Made by a program: the position numbers and the translations under genes. 64,000 bases of DNA, taken from NCBI RefSeq assembly GCF_042646385.1, contig NZ_JBHRTO010000001.1, positions 1,860,001 through 1,924,000 on the forward strand. The letters are read 5' to 3'. Source of the stretch: Cypionkella sinensis. Its GTDB lineage: Bacteria; Pseudomonadota; Alphaproteobacteria; Rhodobacterales; Rhodobacteraceae. The notes below the pieces were generated by a model. It saw only the letters and a program-made list of their open reading frames with translations, had not been told where the DNA came from and did no database searches. Shown one piece after another: positions 52,247 through 60,540 of this stretch; within the stretch, counting starts at the first letter, position 1, and every line of letters begins with the position of its first letter.

Positions 52247-53251
52247 ATGACGGATGCCCCCTTGGGCGAGGTGTTATCCTCGGCCCCGCCCACCCTGAGC
52301 GACGATGCGGCGCTCCAACTTGCGCAGCGGCATTTCGGGCTGACCGGCACGCTGAAACGCCTGACGTCTGAGCGTGATCTGAACATGCGGATCAGCACGC
52401 CGGGGCAGACTTACGTGCTGAAACTCGCCAACCCCGCCGAAGCCGCCGAGGTGACGGATTTTCAGACCAAGGCGCTGCTGCATCTGCAAGGCTCAAACCT
52501 GCCAGTGCCGCAGGTGATCCGCACCACCAGCGGCGCGACCGAGGTGGTGACGCCGCACGGCATCTTGCGGCTGCTGACCTATCTGGAGGGCACCCCGCAG
52601 CATCTGACCGCATCGACCCCGGCGCAGGCGCGCGCGATGGCCGTGATGGCGGCGCGGTTGACCAAGGGGCTGGCGGGGTTTGCCCATCCGGCGGCGGATT
52701 ATGTGCTGCAATGGGATATCAAGCAGGCGAGTGCGCTGCGCCCGATGTTACCAGCTGTGCCCGAAGACATGCAGGCGCTGGCGCAAGCGGCGCTGGCGCG
52801 GTTTGAGGCGCTGGCACCCGCGTTGCCCAGCCTGCGCTGGCAGGTGGTGCATAACGATCTGAACCCGCATAACGTGCTGGTCTCACCGGATGATCCTGAC
52901 GCGATCGCCGGAGTGCTGGATTTCGGCGATATGGTGCGCACGCCCTTGATTTGCGATGCGGCGATTGCGGCGTCTTATTGTGTGGACCCTGCCCGCGCGC
53001 TCGACAGCGTGCTGAATTTCGCCCGCGCCTATCATGCGGTGCTGCCGCTGACGCCAGCCGAGGCGCGGCTGTTTCCCGATCTGGTGGCGACGCGGATGCT
53101 GACGACGCTGACCATCGCCTCGGCCCGCGCCAAGGCTTATCCTGACAATGCCACCTATATCCTGCGCAACGTCGCCACCGCCCGCGCGGGGCTTGCGGCG
53201 CTGGCCGCCGTGCCGCGCGGCGACATGCTTAACGCCTTGGAGGCCCTATGA
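52247..53251 (+). CDS. Aminoglycoside phosphotransferase-fold kinase (hydroxylysine/ethanolamine kinase-like)
   Basis: A 334-residue APH-family small-molecule kinase: catalytic loop WQVVHNDLNPHNVLV (Asp in HND) near residue 203 and the metal motif VLDFGDMV. The stop overlaps the start of a class III PLP enzyme (ATGA). In many bacteria and in animals such a kinase and aminotransferase-fold lyase pair act on 5-hydroxylysine or ethanolamine, making an O-phospho compound that the lyase eliminates. Substrate not proven here. Confidence 0.8.
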   Translation: MTDAPLGEVLSSAPPTLSDDAALQLAQRHFGLTGTLKRLTSERDLNMRISTPGQTYVLKLANPAEAAEVTDFQTKALLHLQGSNLPVPQVIRTTSGATEVVTPHGILRLLTYLEGTPQHLTASTPAQARAMAVMAARLTKGLAGFAHPAADYVLQWDIKQASALRPMLPAVPEDMQALAQAALARFEALAPALPSLRWQVVHNDLNPHNVLVSPDDPDAIAGVLDFGDMVRTPLICDAAIAASYCVDPARALDSVLNFARAYHAVLPLTPAEARLFPDLVATRMLTTLTIASARAKAYPDNATYILRNVATARAGLAALAAVPRGDMLNALEAL

Positions 53252-54567
53252 AAAACGACGGAACCATGGTGAACGCCTATGTGCCCGGGCGCGGTTCACT
53301 CTCGCCCGAAGATCAGGCCTTGGTCGCGCGCCGCGCCCGCGCTTTGGGGCCTGCGTATCGGCTGTTCTATGAGACTCCGGTGCATCTGGTGCGCGGTGAG
53401 GGCGTTTGGCTCTATGACGGCGAAGGCAACGCCTACTTGGATACCTACAACAACGTGGCCTCGGTGGGCCATTGTCACCCGGCGGTGGTGGCGGCGACGG
53501 CGAAGCAGGCGGGGATCCTGTCAAGCCATACCCGCTATCTGCATGACACCGTGCTGGATTATGCCGAGCGGTTGCTGGCGACGTTTCCGGCGGAACTGAG
53601 CCATGTGATGTTCACCTGCACCGGGTCGGAAGCCAATGATCTGGCGTTTCGGATTGCCCGTGCCCACACTGGCGGGACAGGGTTTATCGTCACGGAAAAC
53701 GCTTATCATGGCGTGACTTACGCGATTGCGGGCATGTCGCCCAGCCTGGGCGAAGGCGTGGCCTTGGGCGAGCATGTGCGCACCGTGAAGGCGCCCGATC
53801 CGCTGCGGATGCAGGGGGATCTGGGGGCTGCCTTTGCCGCCGAGGTGCAGGCGGCGATTGACGATATGTTGCGGCATGGCATCAAGCCTGCGGGCCTGAT
53901 CGTCGATACGATTTTTTCCTCTGATGGCGTGTTCGAGGGGCCGGCGGGCTTTCTGGCACCTGCGGTGGCGGCGATCCGGGCGGCGGGTGGCGTGTTCATC
54001 GCCGATGAGGTGCAGCCGGGATTTGGCCGCTGTGGCGATACGATGTGGGGCTTTCAGCGGCACGGGTTGGTGCCCGATCTGGTGAGCCTCGGCAAGCCGA
54101 TGGGCAATGGCTATCCGGTGGCGGGGCTGGTGATGCGGCCAGAGGTGATTGCGGCATTCGGAGCAAAGGCGCGCTATTTCAACACCTTCGGCGGCAATGC
54201 GGTGGCGGCGGCCACGGCGATGGCGGTGCTGGAGGTGATTGAGAGCGAAGGCTTGCAGGAAAATGCCCGCGTGGTAGGCGGGTATTTTGCCGATGGGCTG
54301 CGGGCGCTGGCGGCGCGGTTCGATTGTCTTGGGCCGCTGCGCGCGGCGGGGCTGTTTCTGGGGCAAGAGATTGTCGCGGGCGGGCCGCTGGATGCCGATG
54401 CCGCGATTTGCGCGCGGATCGTGAACGGGTTGCGTGAAGCGCGGGTGCTGATCTCGGCCACCGGGCCACGCTCAAACGTGCTAAAGATCCGCCCACCCTT
54501 GGTGTTTTCCAAGGGCAATGTTGATCATTTCATGGCGGCGTTTGAGGGGGTTTTGGCGCGGATGTAG
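53248..54567 (+). CDS. Class III PLP enzyme, phospholyase-like (AGXT2L type)
   Basis: A 439-residue class III PLP enzyme with YDGEGNAYLDTYNNVASVGH near residue 60, TCTGSEANDLA and the PLP lysine in SLGKPMGNGYPVAG. Coupled to the kinase upstream, it would be an O-phosphoethanolamine or 5-phosphohydroxylysine phospho-lyase rather than an aminotransferase. The TAG stop is part of a GTAG that begins a REP-like palindrome (54564). Confidence 0.82.
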   Translation: MKNDGTMVNAYVPGRGSLSPEDQALVARRARALGPAYRLFYETPVHLVRGEGVWLYDGEGNAYLDTYNNVASVGHCHPAVVAATAKQAGILSSHTRYLHDTVLDYAERLLATFPAELSHVMFTCTGSEANDLAFRIARAHTGGTGFIVTENAYHGVTYAIAGMSPSLGEGVALGEHVRTVKAPDPLRMQGDLGAAFAAEVQAAIDDMLRHGIKPAGLIVDTIFSSDGVFEGPAGFLAPAVAAIRAAGGVFIADEVQPGFGRCGDTMWGFQRHGLVPDLVSLGKPMGNGYPVAGLVMRPEVIAAFGAKARYFNTFGGNAVAAATAMAVLEVIESEGLQENARVVGGYFADGLRALAARFDCLGPLRAAGLFLGQEIVAGGPLDADAAICARIVNGLREARVLISATGPRSNVLKIRPPLVFSKGNVDHFMAAFEGVLARM

Positions 54568-54628
54568 GGTGCGTGCTTGCACGCACCTTTTGGGGAACCG
54601 GGGCGGTGCGTGCAAGCACGCACCCTAC
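54564..54628. repeat. REP/BIME-like inverted pair carrying two stop codons
   Basis: Left copy 54564-54587 starts GTAGGGTGCGTGCTTGCACG; the right copy 54605-54628 is its perfect complement over all 24 bases, each copy also being a hairpin. The left GTAG supplies the TAG of the PLP enzyme, and the right supplies the TAG of the minus-strand EEP gene. The 17 bp between are not conserved. Confidence 0.9.
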
Positions 54629-55497
54629 ATCTCTACCCACAACGGATGATGGTCCGAGGCGGTCTCGGTGTTATCCGTCCAGGCCCGGCGCAGATGTGGG
54701 GCAAGATCGCCGGTGACAAAGCAATGGTCCAACTGGCGCAGGCGTTGCACTCCGGCGATGATTTTCTCATGCGTGTGCAAGGTCTGGCCCAGATGCGCCA
54801 CCGCGTTGACAAACCCGCCCGCATAAACCGCGCCGGGGTGGTAGGGGCTGGCTCCGGTGATGCGAATATGTTCGGCACTGCCGGGTTCGCTGTTGAAATC
54901 CCCCATCCAGATCGCGGTTTGCGGCGCGGGCGGTTCGGGCTGCGACTCTGTCCAGTTGCGGGCAGGCTCGTCATCGCGGCCAGACCACGGGCCACCTGTC
55001 TGCGGCACCTCGGCGTGCAGGCGCAGCAGATGGTCGATCTGGGTCAAGCGCTCTTCCACCCCGACATGGGCGAGGTGCAATGAAAACACCCGGACCGGAC
55101 CGAGCGGAGTAACAATCAGCGCCTCAAGCGCCGGGTTCTGGGTGTTCAGCGGCGTGATCATCCGGCGCATCGGCAGCAGATGCAGGCGGGTCCACAGGAT
55201 CGGCCAGCGCGACAGGATCATGGTGCCGAACTGACGGCGGCGGTTGATCACGCGGGCACCGTCGGTGGTGGAGGCGTCCATGTCAAAGGCGGGACCGTAG
55301 GCGGTGTAGTAGTGCGGCAGCATCGCTTCCAGCATGGCGGGCTGGTCGTCATGCCCGGTGCGCGACCAATGGCGTTCCACCTCTTGCAGCGCAATGATAT
55401 CGGCGCCGTCGATCACGCGGGCGGCGCGGGTCAGATCGTAGTGGCCATCGGTGCCAAAGCCGTATTGGATGTTATAGCTGAGCAATTTCATGGCCAA
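54625..55497 (-). CDS. Endonuclease/exonuclease/phosphatase (EEP) family protein
   Basis: A 290-residue EEP-fold hydrolase. The metal and catalytic motifs are LSYNIQYG near the start, ALQEVERHW, IWMGDFNSEPGS near residue 198 and the terminal SDHHPLWVEM. No signal peptide. It may be a nuclease or a phosphodiesterase; the substrate cannot be told. The first Met pair (MAMK) leaves two possible starts. The stop codon is inside a REP-like copy. Confidence 0.86.
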   Translation of the reverse strand: MAMKLLSYNIQYGFGTDGHYDLTRAARVIDGADIIALQEVERHWSRTGHDDQPAMLEAMLPHYYTAYGPAFDMDASTTDGARVINRRRQFGTMILSRWPILWTRLHLLPMRRMITPLNTQNPALEALIVTPLGPVRVFSLHLAHVGVEERLTQIDHLLRLHAEVPQTGGPWSGRDDEPARNWTESQPEPPAPQTAIWMGDFNSEPGSAEHIRITGASPYHPGAVYAGGFVNAVAHLGQTLHTHEKIIAGVQRLRQLDHCFVTGDLAPHLRRAWTDNTETASDHHPLWVEM

Positions 55498-55558
55498 AGG
55501 CTAGCGGTGTGACAGCGCCTTGGCTAGGCTGCGGGCGACATGGCAAGGGAGAAACACG

Positions 55559-55996
55559 ATGATTGTGCGGGCAATCGCGGCAACCGATCGGGCCGCATGG
55601 GCACAACTCTATGCGGGCTATGCGGCGTTTTATGGCGTGGCGCAGACCGAGGAAATGCGCGCAACTGTCTGGGGTTGGCTGATGGATACGAACCACGGCA
55701 CCGAGGGGTTGGTGGCCGAGCTGGAAGGCGTGGTGGTGGGCATCACGCACTACCGCGCCTTCGCGCGGCCCCTGTCGGCAAGTGTTGGCGGGTTTCTCGA
55801 TGATCTGTTCGTCGGGCCGGAAGCGCGCGGATCGGGCGCGGCAGAAGCGTTGATCGCAGGCGTAGCCGATGTGGGCCGCGGGCGGGGCTGGACGCTGATC
55901 CGCTGGATCACCGCCGACGACAACTACCGCGCGCGCGGGCTGTATGACCGGGTGGCCGACAAGACGAAATGGGTGACATATGACATCAAGCTGTAA
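55559..55996 (+). CDS. GNAT family N-acetyltransferase
   Basis: A 145-residue GNAT acetyltransferase with the acetyl-CoA loop near residues 85-95 (FVGPEARGSGAAEALIAG, the RGxGA consensus) and a late YDRVADKTKWV segment. Acceptor unknown. ATG 55559 is preceded by AAGGGAG. It is followed after 3 bp by a conserved hypothetical gene. Confidence 0.85.
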   Translation: MIVRAIAATDRAAWAQLYAGYAAFYGVAQTEEMRATVWGWLMDTNHGTEGLVAELEGVVVGITHYRAFARPLSASVGGFLDDLFVGPEARGSGAAEALIAGVADVGRGRGWTLIRWITADDNYRARGLYDRVADKTKWVTYDIKL

Positions 55997-55999
55997 GCG

Positions 56000-56476
56000 A
56001 TGAGGGGGCAGAAAGAGCCTTTATATCGCCGCGTCAACACGCGCACGCATGGCGTGCGGCATGGTGCGCAAGGCGGTGAGGCGCGGTGGGATCGCAACAC
56101 CAAAGCGGCCAAAGCCAGCGAGGCCACGCGTGGCTCGATGCATCCGGGGCATCGGCATGGGCTGGATTACACGCCGCTCTATCGGTTCTTGATCTCGAAG
56201 GTCGGGCAAGATTGGGATGCCGTCTATTCCGAAGCCGTGGCGCGGTTGGATCGACCCGAGCCGATCTTTCACATGGTGGCGCTGCACGAGCAAGACGAAC
56301 AGGATTATGTCCGCCTTGGCGAGAGCAGCTATTGGAGCGGGTTGCGGGTGAACGGCTTGAATGTGCTGGAGAAAGTAGCCCCGGATTTGAGCGTTGACGA
56401 TATGGTGCCGTTTTGCGCCTGCTGCACCCACACGTTCAACGGGGAGCGGTTCACGCGGCGGTTTGAGGGGGACTAG
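56000..56476 (+). CDS. Conserved hypothetical protein with CxCC motif
   Basis: A 158-residue soluble protein I cannot name. The N-terminal 45 residues are rich in Arg, Gly and His (basic and probably disordered), the middle has LYRFLISKVGQDWDAVYSEAVARL, and the C-terminus has FCACCTHTFNGERFTRRFE with three cysteines in CxCC. That last part looks like a metal or RNA-binding motif. It starts 3 bp after the GNAT stop. Confidence 0.65.
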   Translation: MRGQKEPLYRRVNTRTHGVRHGAQGGEARWDRNTKAAKASEATRGSMHPGHRHGLDYTPLYRFLISKVGQDWDAVYSEAVARLDRPEPIFHMVALHEQDEQDYVRLGESSYWSGLRVNGLNVLEKVAPDLSVDDMVPFCACCTHTFNGERFTRRFEGD

Positions 56477-56506
56477 GCGGCGCGCTGTTATCTGCTGAAC
56501 TGGCAT

Positions 56507-56534
56507 GAGGCCCCGGATCACGTCCGGGGCGGCG
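56507..56534. repeat. Single arm copy of the 27-bp GC repeat
   Basis: GAGGCCCCGGATCACGTCCG then GGGCGGCG, 27 of 28 bases identical to 8297-8324. It is itself a hairpin (CCCCGGA/TCCGGGG). It lies 30 bp after the hypothetical gene, before the REP-like copy at the allA stop. Confidence 0.85.
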
Positions 56535-56559
56535 GGGAACAGGAGGCTGGCCTGTGCGT

Positions 56560-56583
56560 GGTGCGCGCAAGCAGGCACGCTAC
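56560..56583 (-). repeat. REP-like palindrome at the allA stop
   Basis: On the minus strand GTAGCGTGCCTGCTTGCGCG then CACC; 21 of 24 bases match the 54564 copy. The GTAG again provides the TAG stop, here of allA. Confidence 0.75.
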
Positions 56584-57068
56584 GCGGGCGTGACTGTCCA
56601 GGGTTGCAGATAGCGGTGTTCCTCAAGGTTGGCTGATGGGCCGATACGGTCCACCACGGCGAACAGGCCGGGGGCCTGCAGTGGGGTCAGAACGCCGTGC
56701 CAGATACCGCGGTGCAGGTTGATCGCTTGCGCGCCATTGGTCAGGAAGGCGCGGGGGGTATCTTGCGGGCCGCGGGCGACGATCACCAGAAACGGATGCT
56801 GGCTCATCGGGATAAAGGCCTGGCTGCCTTCTGGGTGCCGCTCGATCAGATCGAATGTGTAGGGCAAGGCGCGCGGGATGGCGTTGAAGATCGACAGGCC
56901 CGCGCGGTTGTCTGGGCTGACTTCAGGTGCAAAATCGAGGCGGGCGCGGTCGTGGTGGCGTTGGCACATGCCTTCGTTGATCAGGCGGAAATCGCCTGTG
57001 GCGTCCAGCACATCGCCGAACGGGGCGAAGGCTGTGGCAGTAAGGGGTTCGGGGTGGATTTCTGGCAT
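56580..57068 (-). CDS. allA: Ureidoglycolate lyase AllA
   Basis: Splits (S)-ureidoglycolate into glyoxylate and urea, last step of the purine route here. The 162-residue cupin-like product begins PEIHPEPLTATAFAPFGDVL and has NRAGLSIFNAIPR and the family signature RGIWHGVLTPL near residue 122. I start at ATG 57068; the open frame extends 13 codons further. The upstream gap holds a composite repeat. Confidence 0.91.
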   Translation of the reverse strand: MPEIHPEPLTATAFAPFGDVLDATGDFRLINEGMCQRHHDRARLDFAPEVSPDNRAGLSIFNAIPRALPYTFDLIERHPEGSQAFIPMSQHPFLVIVARGPQDTPRAFLTNGAQAINLHRGIWHGVLTPLQAPGLFAVVDRIGPSANLEEHRYLQPWTVTPA

Positions 57069-57095
57069 GATGCGCCCTTGGGTTGCGGGCGGAAC

Positions 57096-57148
57096 GAGGG
57101 GTTTCACACCCCTCGCGCTCCCCGTGGAGTATTTTCGCCAAGATGAAG
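57096..57148 (+). repeat. Composite intergenic element, copy F
   Basis: Hairpin GAGGGGTTTCACACCCCTC (57096-57114) then the box GGAGTATTTTCGCCAAGATG and AAG. It is oriented against the transcription of both flanking genes and lies in the 104-bp gap between ureidoglycine aminohydrolase and allA, so it is not simply a terminator for either. Confidence 0.8.
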
Positions 57149-57172
57149 CAATTTTAGATAAGGTTTAGGCAG

Positions 57173-58015
57173 TTAACGGCTGGGGCGATAGCCGCCTGGG
57201 CCGCGCAGATTGGCGTGACGGTTCACATCCTTATACAGCAGATAGCGGAAGCGACCCGGACCGGCGGCATAGCAGGCTTGCGGGCAATAGGCGCGCAGCC
57301 ACATAAAATCACCAGCCTCGACCTCGACCCAATCTTGGTTCAGTTTGTAAACCGCTTTGCCTTCGAGCACATACAACCCATGCTCCATCACATGGGTTTC
57401 CTCAAACGGGATCACACCGCCGGGTTGGAAGGTGACGATATTGACATGCGCATCATAGCGCACGTCAGTCGGATCGACAAAGCGCGTGGTGCCCCAGACG
57501 CCATTTGTGTCGGGCATCATGCTGAGCGCCACATCCTTTTCGTTGATCACAAAGGCGGGTGGGACGGCCACGCCGGGCGCGGGTTCGTAAAGTTTGCGAA
57601 TCCAGTGGAAGCGGGCGGGCTGGGTGCCCTCGGCCAGAAGCTGCCATTTTGCACCCGGTGGGATGAAGGCATAGCCGCCTGCATCCATCTCATACCCAGT
57701 GCCGTCGATGGTCAGGGTGATCAAGCCGCCGGTGACGAACAGGAAATGCTCGGCCCCGGTCTCGGCATCGGGGGTGTCAGAGCCACCGCCCGGCTGCACC
57801 TCCATCACATATTGGCTGAAGGTTTCCGAGAATCCCGACATCGGTCGCGCGATCAGCCAGAGTTTGGTGCCGCGCCAGCCGGGCAAATAGCTGGTCAGGA
57901 TATCGGAGAAGCAGCCCTTGGGGATGAAGGCATAGGCCTCGGTGAACACCGCGCGGCCGGTCATCAGGCTGGTCTGGGCGGGCAGGCCACCGGGAGGCGT
58001 GTAATATTGGCTCAT
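57173..58015 (-). CDS. allE: (S)-ureidoglycine aminohydrolase (bicupin)
   Basis: Releases ammonia from (S)-ureidoglycine to give (S)-ureidoglycolate for AllA. The 280-residue bicupin has a first cupin with GGGSDTPDAETGAEHFLFVTG and a second with VIPFEETHVMEHGLYVLEG, the metal ligands Glu/His being visible, and KAVYKLNQDWVEV after it. The start overlaps the PuuE-UraD stop (ATGA). Uses Mn in characterised homologues. Confidence 0.91.
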   Translation of the reverse strand: MSQYYTPPGGLPAQTSLMTGRAVFTEAYAFIPKGCFSDILTSYLPGWRGTKLWLIARPMSGFSETFSQYVMEVQPGGGSDTPDAETGAEHFLFVTGGLITLTIDGTGYEMDAGGYAFIPPGAKWQLLAEGTQPARFHWIRKLYEPAPGVAVPPAFVINEKDVALSMMPDTNGVWGTTRFVDPTDVRYDAHVNIVTFQPGGVIPFEETHVMEHGLYVLEGKAVYKLNQDWVEVEAGDFMWLRAYCPQACYAAGPGRFRYLLYKDVNRHANLRGPGGYRPSR

Positions 58016-59427
58016 GGCAGGATGTCCTTCAGGCGCAGTTCGGCGATGCGTTCAACCTGTTTGCAGGCGTTCTGAAACTCGGCGTCGGTGTCGTGGGCGA
58101 TGCGGGTCTGGAAGGCCTGCAGGATTTGCGCCTTGCTGTGGTCGCGCACGGCGATGATGAAGGGAAAGCCGTGCTTTGCGGTATAGTCCGCGTTCAGGCT
58201 TTGGAACCGGGCGCGCTCGGCATCGGTGAGGGCATCCAGCGCAGCAGAGGCCTGTTCGGCGGTGGAGGCTTCGGTCAATTGCTTGGCGGCGGCGAGTTTG
58301 CCGGCAAGATCAGGGTGCGCCTGCAACACGCCCAGCCGTTCGGCGCGGCTGGCCGATCGGAACATGCGGGCCAGTGCGTTGTGCAGGCCAACGGCAGAGT
58401 CATGCGCGGGGCCGAGTTCCAGATCAAAGGCGCGCTCGGCAATCCACGGCGAATGTTCGAAAATGGAACCATAGGCCGCCACAAAGCTTTCGCGCGTCAT
58501 CTGCGAAGGCCGTGCGAAGCGCTTGTGCGGATGGGTTTTCGCCCAATGCTCGGCGATCTCGATGCGGCGGGGGAACCACACGTCTTTGTGGGATTTTGCA
58601 TAGTCGAGGAAACGCTGCAGACCCGCGATTTTCCCCGGACGCCCGATCAGGCGGCAGTGCAGACCGATGGAAAACATCTTGGCGCGGCCCGCTTCGCCCT
58701 CGGCATACAGCACATCGAAGCTGTCTTTCAGGTATTGGAAAAACTGCTGGCCTTCGATGTAACCGGGCGCCGTGGCAAAGCGCATATCGTTGGCTTCCAG
58801 CGTGTAGGGGATCACCAGTTGATCGCGTGGGCCTACCTCGCGCCAATAGGGCAGATCATCGTCGTAAGTGTCTGAAATCCAGTCGAATTGCCCGGTCTCG
58901 GCGGTCAGATCCACGGTGTTGATCGAACAGCGCCCGGTATACCAGCCGCGCGGCGGCTCACCCACCACTTCGGTGTGCAGGCGGATCGATTCGGCGATCT
59001 GGCGGCGTTCTTCCTCGATGGGCATATCGCGGTGATCGACCCATTTCAGCCCGTGGCTGGCGATCTCCCACCCCGCCGCTTTCATCGCGGCGACCTGTTC
59101 GGGGTTGCGCGCCAAGGCGGTGGACACGCCGTAAATCGTCACCGGAATATCCATGCCGGTGAACAGCAGGTGCAGCCGCCAGAACCCCGCCCGCGCGCCG
59201 TAATCGTAGATCGATTCCATGTTCCAATGGCGCTGACCCGGCCAAGGTGCGGCCCCGGCGATATCCGACAGAAACGCCTCGCACTGGCCATCGCCGTGCA
59301 GGATGTTGTTCTCGCCGCCCTCTTCGTAGTTCAGCACGATGGACACCGCAATCTTGGCACCACCGGGCCAAGCAGCATCGGGGGCATTCGGGCCGTAGCC
59401 ACGGAAATCGCGCGGGTAGCGGGGCAT
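58012..59427 (-). CDS. Fusion of PuuE-type allantoinase and OHCU decarboxylase UraD
   Basis: A 471-residue two-domain protein. Residues 1 to about 300 are a polysaccharide-deacetylase-fold allantoinase (PuuE: FRGYGPNAPDAAWPGG, VLNYEEGGEN, WEIASHGLKWVDH, GWYTGRCS). Residues from about 310 are UraD, 2-oxo-4-hydroxy-4-carboxy-5-ureidoimidazoline decarboxylase (LQAHPDLAGKLAAAKQLT and HGFPFIIAVRDHSK). The fusion joins two consecutive steps: OHCU to (S)-allantoin to allantoate. Divergent from uraH, coupled to the bicupin gene. Confidence 0.93.
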   Translation of the reverse strand: MPRYPRDFRGYGPNAPDAAWPGGAKIAVSIVLNYEEGGENNILHGDGQCEAFLSDIAGAAPWPGQRHWNMESIYDYGARAGFWRLHLLFTGMDIPVTIYGVSTALARNPEQVAAMKAAGWEIASHGLKWVDHRDMPIEEERRQIAESIRLHTEVVGEPPRGWYTGRCSINTVDLTAETGQFDWISDTYDDDLPYWREVGPRDQLVIPYTLEANDMRFATAPGYIEGQQFFQYLKDSFDVLYAEGEAGRAKMFSIGLHCRLIGRPGKIAGLQRFLDYAKSHKDVWFPRRIEIAEHWAKTHPHKRFARPSQMTRESFVAAYGSIFEHSPWIAERAFDLELGPAHDSAVGLHNALARMFRSASRAERLGVLQAHPDLAGKLAAAKQLTEASTAEQASAALDALTDAERARFQSLNADYTAKHGFPFIIAVRDHSKAQILQAFQTRIAHDTDAEFQNACKQVERIAELRLKDILP

Positions 59428-59445
59428 CGGAGTCTCCTTACTTCG

Positions 59446-59503
59446 GCAAAACTATATCGAATATCCGAAAGGGTTTATCAAATAATCCCGAAAGGAGTTT
59501 TGC
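59446..59503. promoter_or_regulatory. Divergent purine-catabolic control region
   Basis: Between puuE-uraD (minus) and uraH (plus). The 8-bp inverted repeat GCAAAACT (59446-59453) / AGTTTTGC (59496-59503) encloses two copies of CCGAAAGG and an AT-rich TATCAAATAAT. Likely operator and promoter overlap for both directions. No regulator gene lies nearby in the window. Confidence 0.5.
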
Positions 59504-59565
59504 GGCTTGGCAGGGGCTGCGGCAAGGGGCAAGTTTGGCTAGAGTGGCGGAAAATGAGGGCGATG

Positions 59566-59919
59566 ATGGGCAAGTTGACAACGCATGTGCTGGACACCGC
59601 GCGGGGAAAGCCGGCGCATGGCGTGAAGATCATGCTGTACCGGGTCAGCGGCAACAGCCACAAGAAAATCGCCGAGACTGTGACCAATGCCGATGGCCGC
59701 ACCGATGCGCCGATGCTGGAAGGCAAAGCGCTGACGGCAGGCAGTTATGAGCTGGTGTTTTGCGCGGGCGCCTATTTGCGCAGCAGCGGGCAAGCTGCGG
59801 GCGAGGTGCTGTTTCTCGATGAAATCCCGATCCGCTTTGGCGTGCCCGACGCGAATGCGCATTATCATGTGCCGCTCTTGATCTCACCCTTCGCCTATTC
59901 GACCTATCGCGGCAGTTGA
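59566..59919 (+). CDS. uraH: 5-hydroxyisourate hydrolase UraH (transthyretin-like)
   Basis: Hydrolyses 5-hydroxyisourate to OHCU, the substrate for UraD. The 117-residue product begins MGKLTTHVLDTARGKPAHG and ends with the family signature FAYSTYRGS. Three in-frame ATGs (59554, 59563, 59566) are possible; 59566 gives the standard start, with GAGG just upstream. The gene is 7 bp before the exonuclease gene. Confidence 0.94.
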   Translation: MGKLTTHVLDTARGKPAHGVKIMLYRVSGNSHKKIAETVTNADGRTDAPMLEGKALTAGSYELVFCAGAYLRSSGQAAGEVLFLDEIPIRFGVPDANAHYHVPLLISPFAYSTYRGS

Positions 59920-59926
59920 CCCGCAA

Positions 59927-60532
59927 ATGCTGCCCGCTGGCCTTAGTCCGCCCTATCGCTTCATCGCCTTCGATGTCGAAACCGCCAACCGCAACCCGCA
60001 TAGCATTTGCCAGATGGGCTTTGCCTGTGTCGATGATTGGGGGCAGATCGAGAATTTCAGCCTGCTGGTGAACCCTGCCGAGGCGTTCTCGGCCTTCAAC
60101 ACGCACCTGCATGGCATTGACGCCGCCATGGTGCGCCATGCGCCGCTGTTTCCCGAGGTGATCGCAGCCCTTGCCCCCCTGATGGCGCAGCAGCCCGTGG
60201 TGCAACACTCACGCTTTGACGAACGCGCGGTGGCGGCGGCTTGCGGCTGGCACGGGCTGGACGTGCCCGCGCTGCATTGGGTCGACAGCGTCACCATCGC
60301 CCGCCGCGCCTGGCCCGAGTTCAAGGGCAACGGTGGCCACGGCCTTGGCCATCTGAAACAGGCGCTGTCCCTGCAGTTTCACCACCACGACGCCGGAGAA
60401 GATGCCCGCGCCGCAGCCCAAGTGGTGCTGCACGCCGAAATCAAAACCGGGCGCAGCTTTGTCGAAATCCTCGCCCGACAAGCGGCGAAATTCCCGCGCG
60501 CGGCCAACCCGCACTACGAGCCCTTTGAATAA
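59927..60532 (+). CDS. DnaQ-like DEDD 3'-5' exonuclease family protein
   Basis: A 201-residue DEDDh exonuclease-fold protein. Exo I is FIAFDVETANRN, the Exo II region is HGIDAAMVRHAP, and Exo III is HHDAGEDARAAAQVV with the late His and Asp. Short, without other domains, so it could be a repair or RNA-processing exonuclease, not a polymerase subunit. It shares a likely transcript with uraH (7-bp gap), a functional mismatch. Confidence 0.85.
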   Translation: MLPAGLSPPYRFIAFDVETANRNPHSICQMGFACVDDWGQIENFSLLVNPAEAFSAFNTHLHGIDAAMVRHAPLFPEVIAALAPLMAQQPVVQHSRFDERAVAAACGWHGLDVPALHWVDSVTIARRAWPEFKGNGGHGLGHLKQALSLQFHHHDAGEDARAAAQVVLHAEIKTGRSFVEILARQAAKFPRAANPHYEPFE

Positions 60533-60540
60533 GCAACGCA

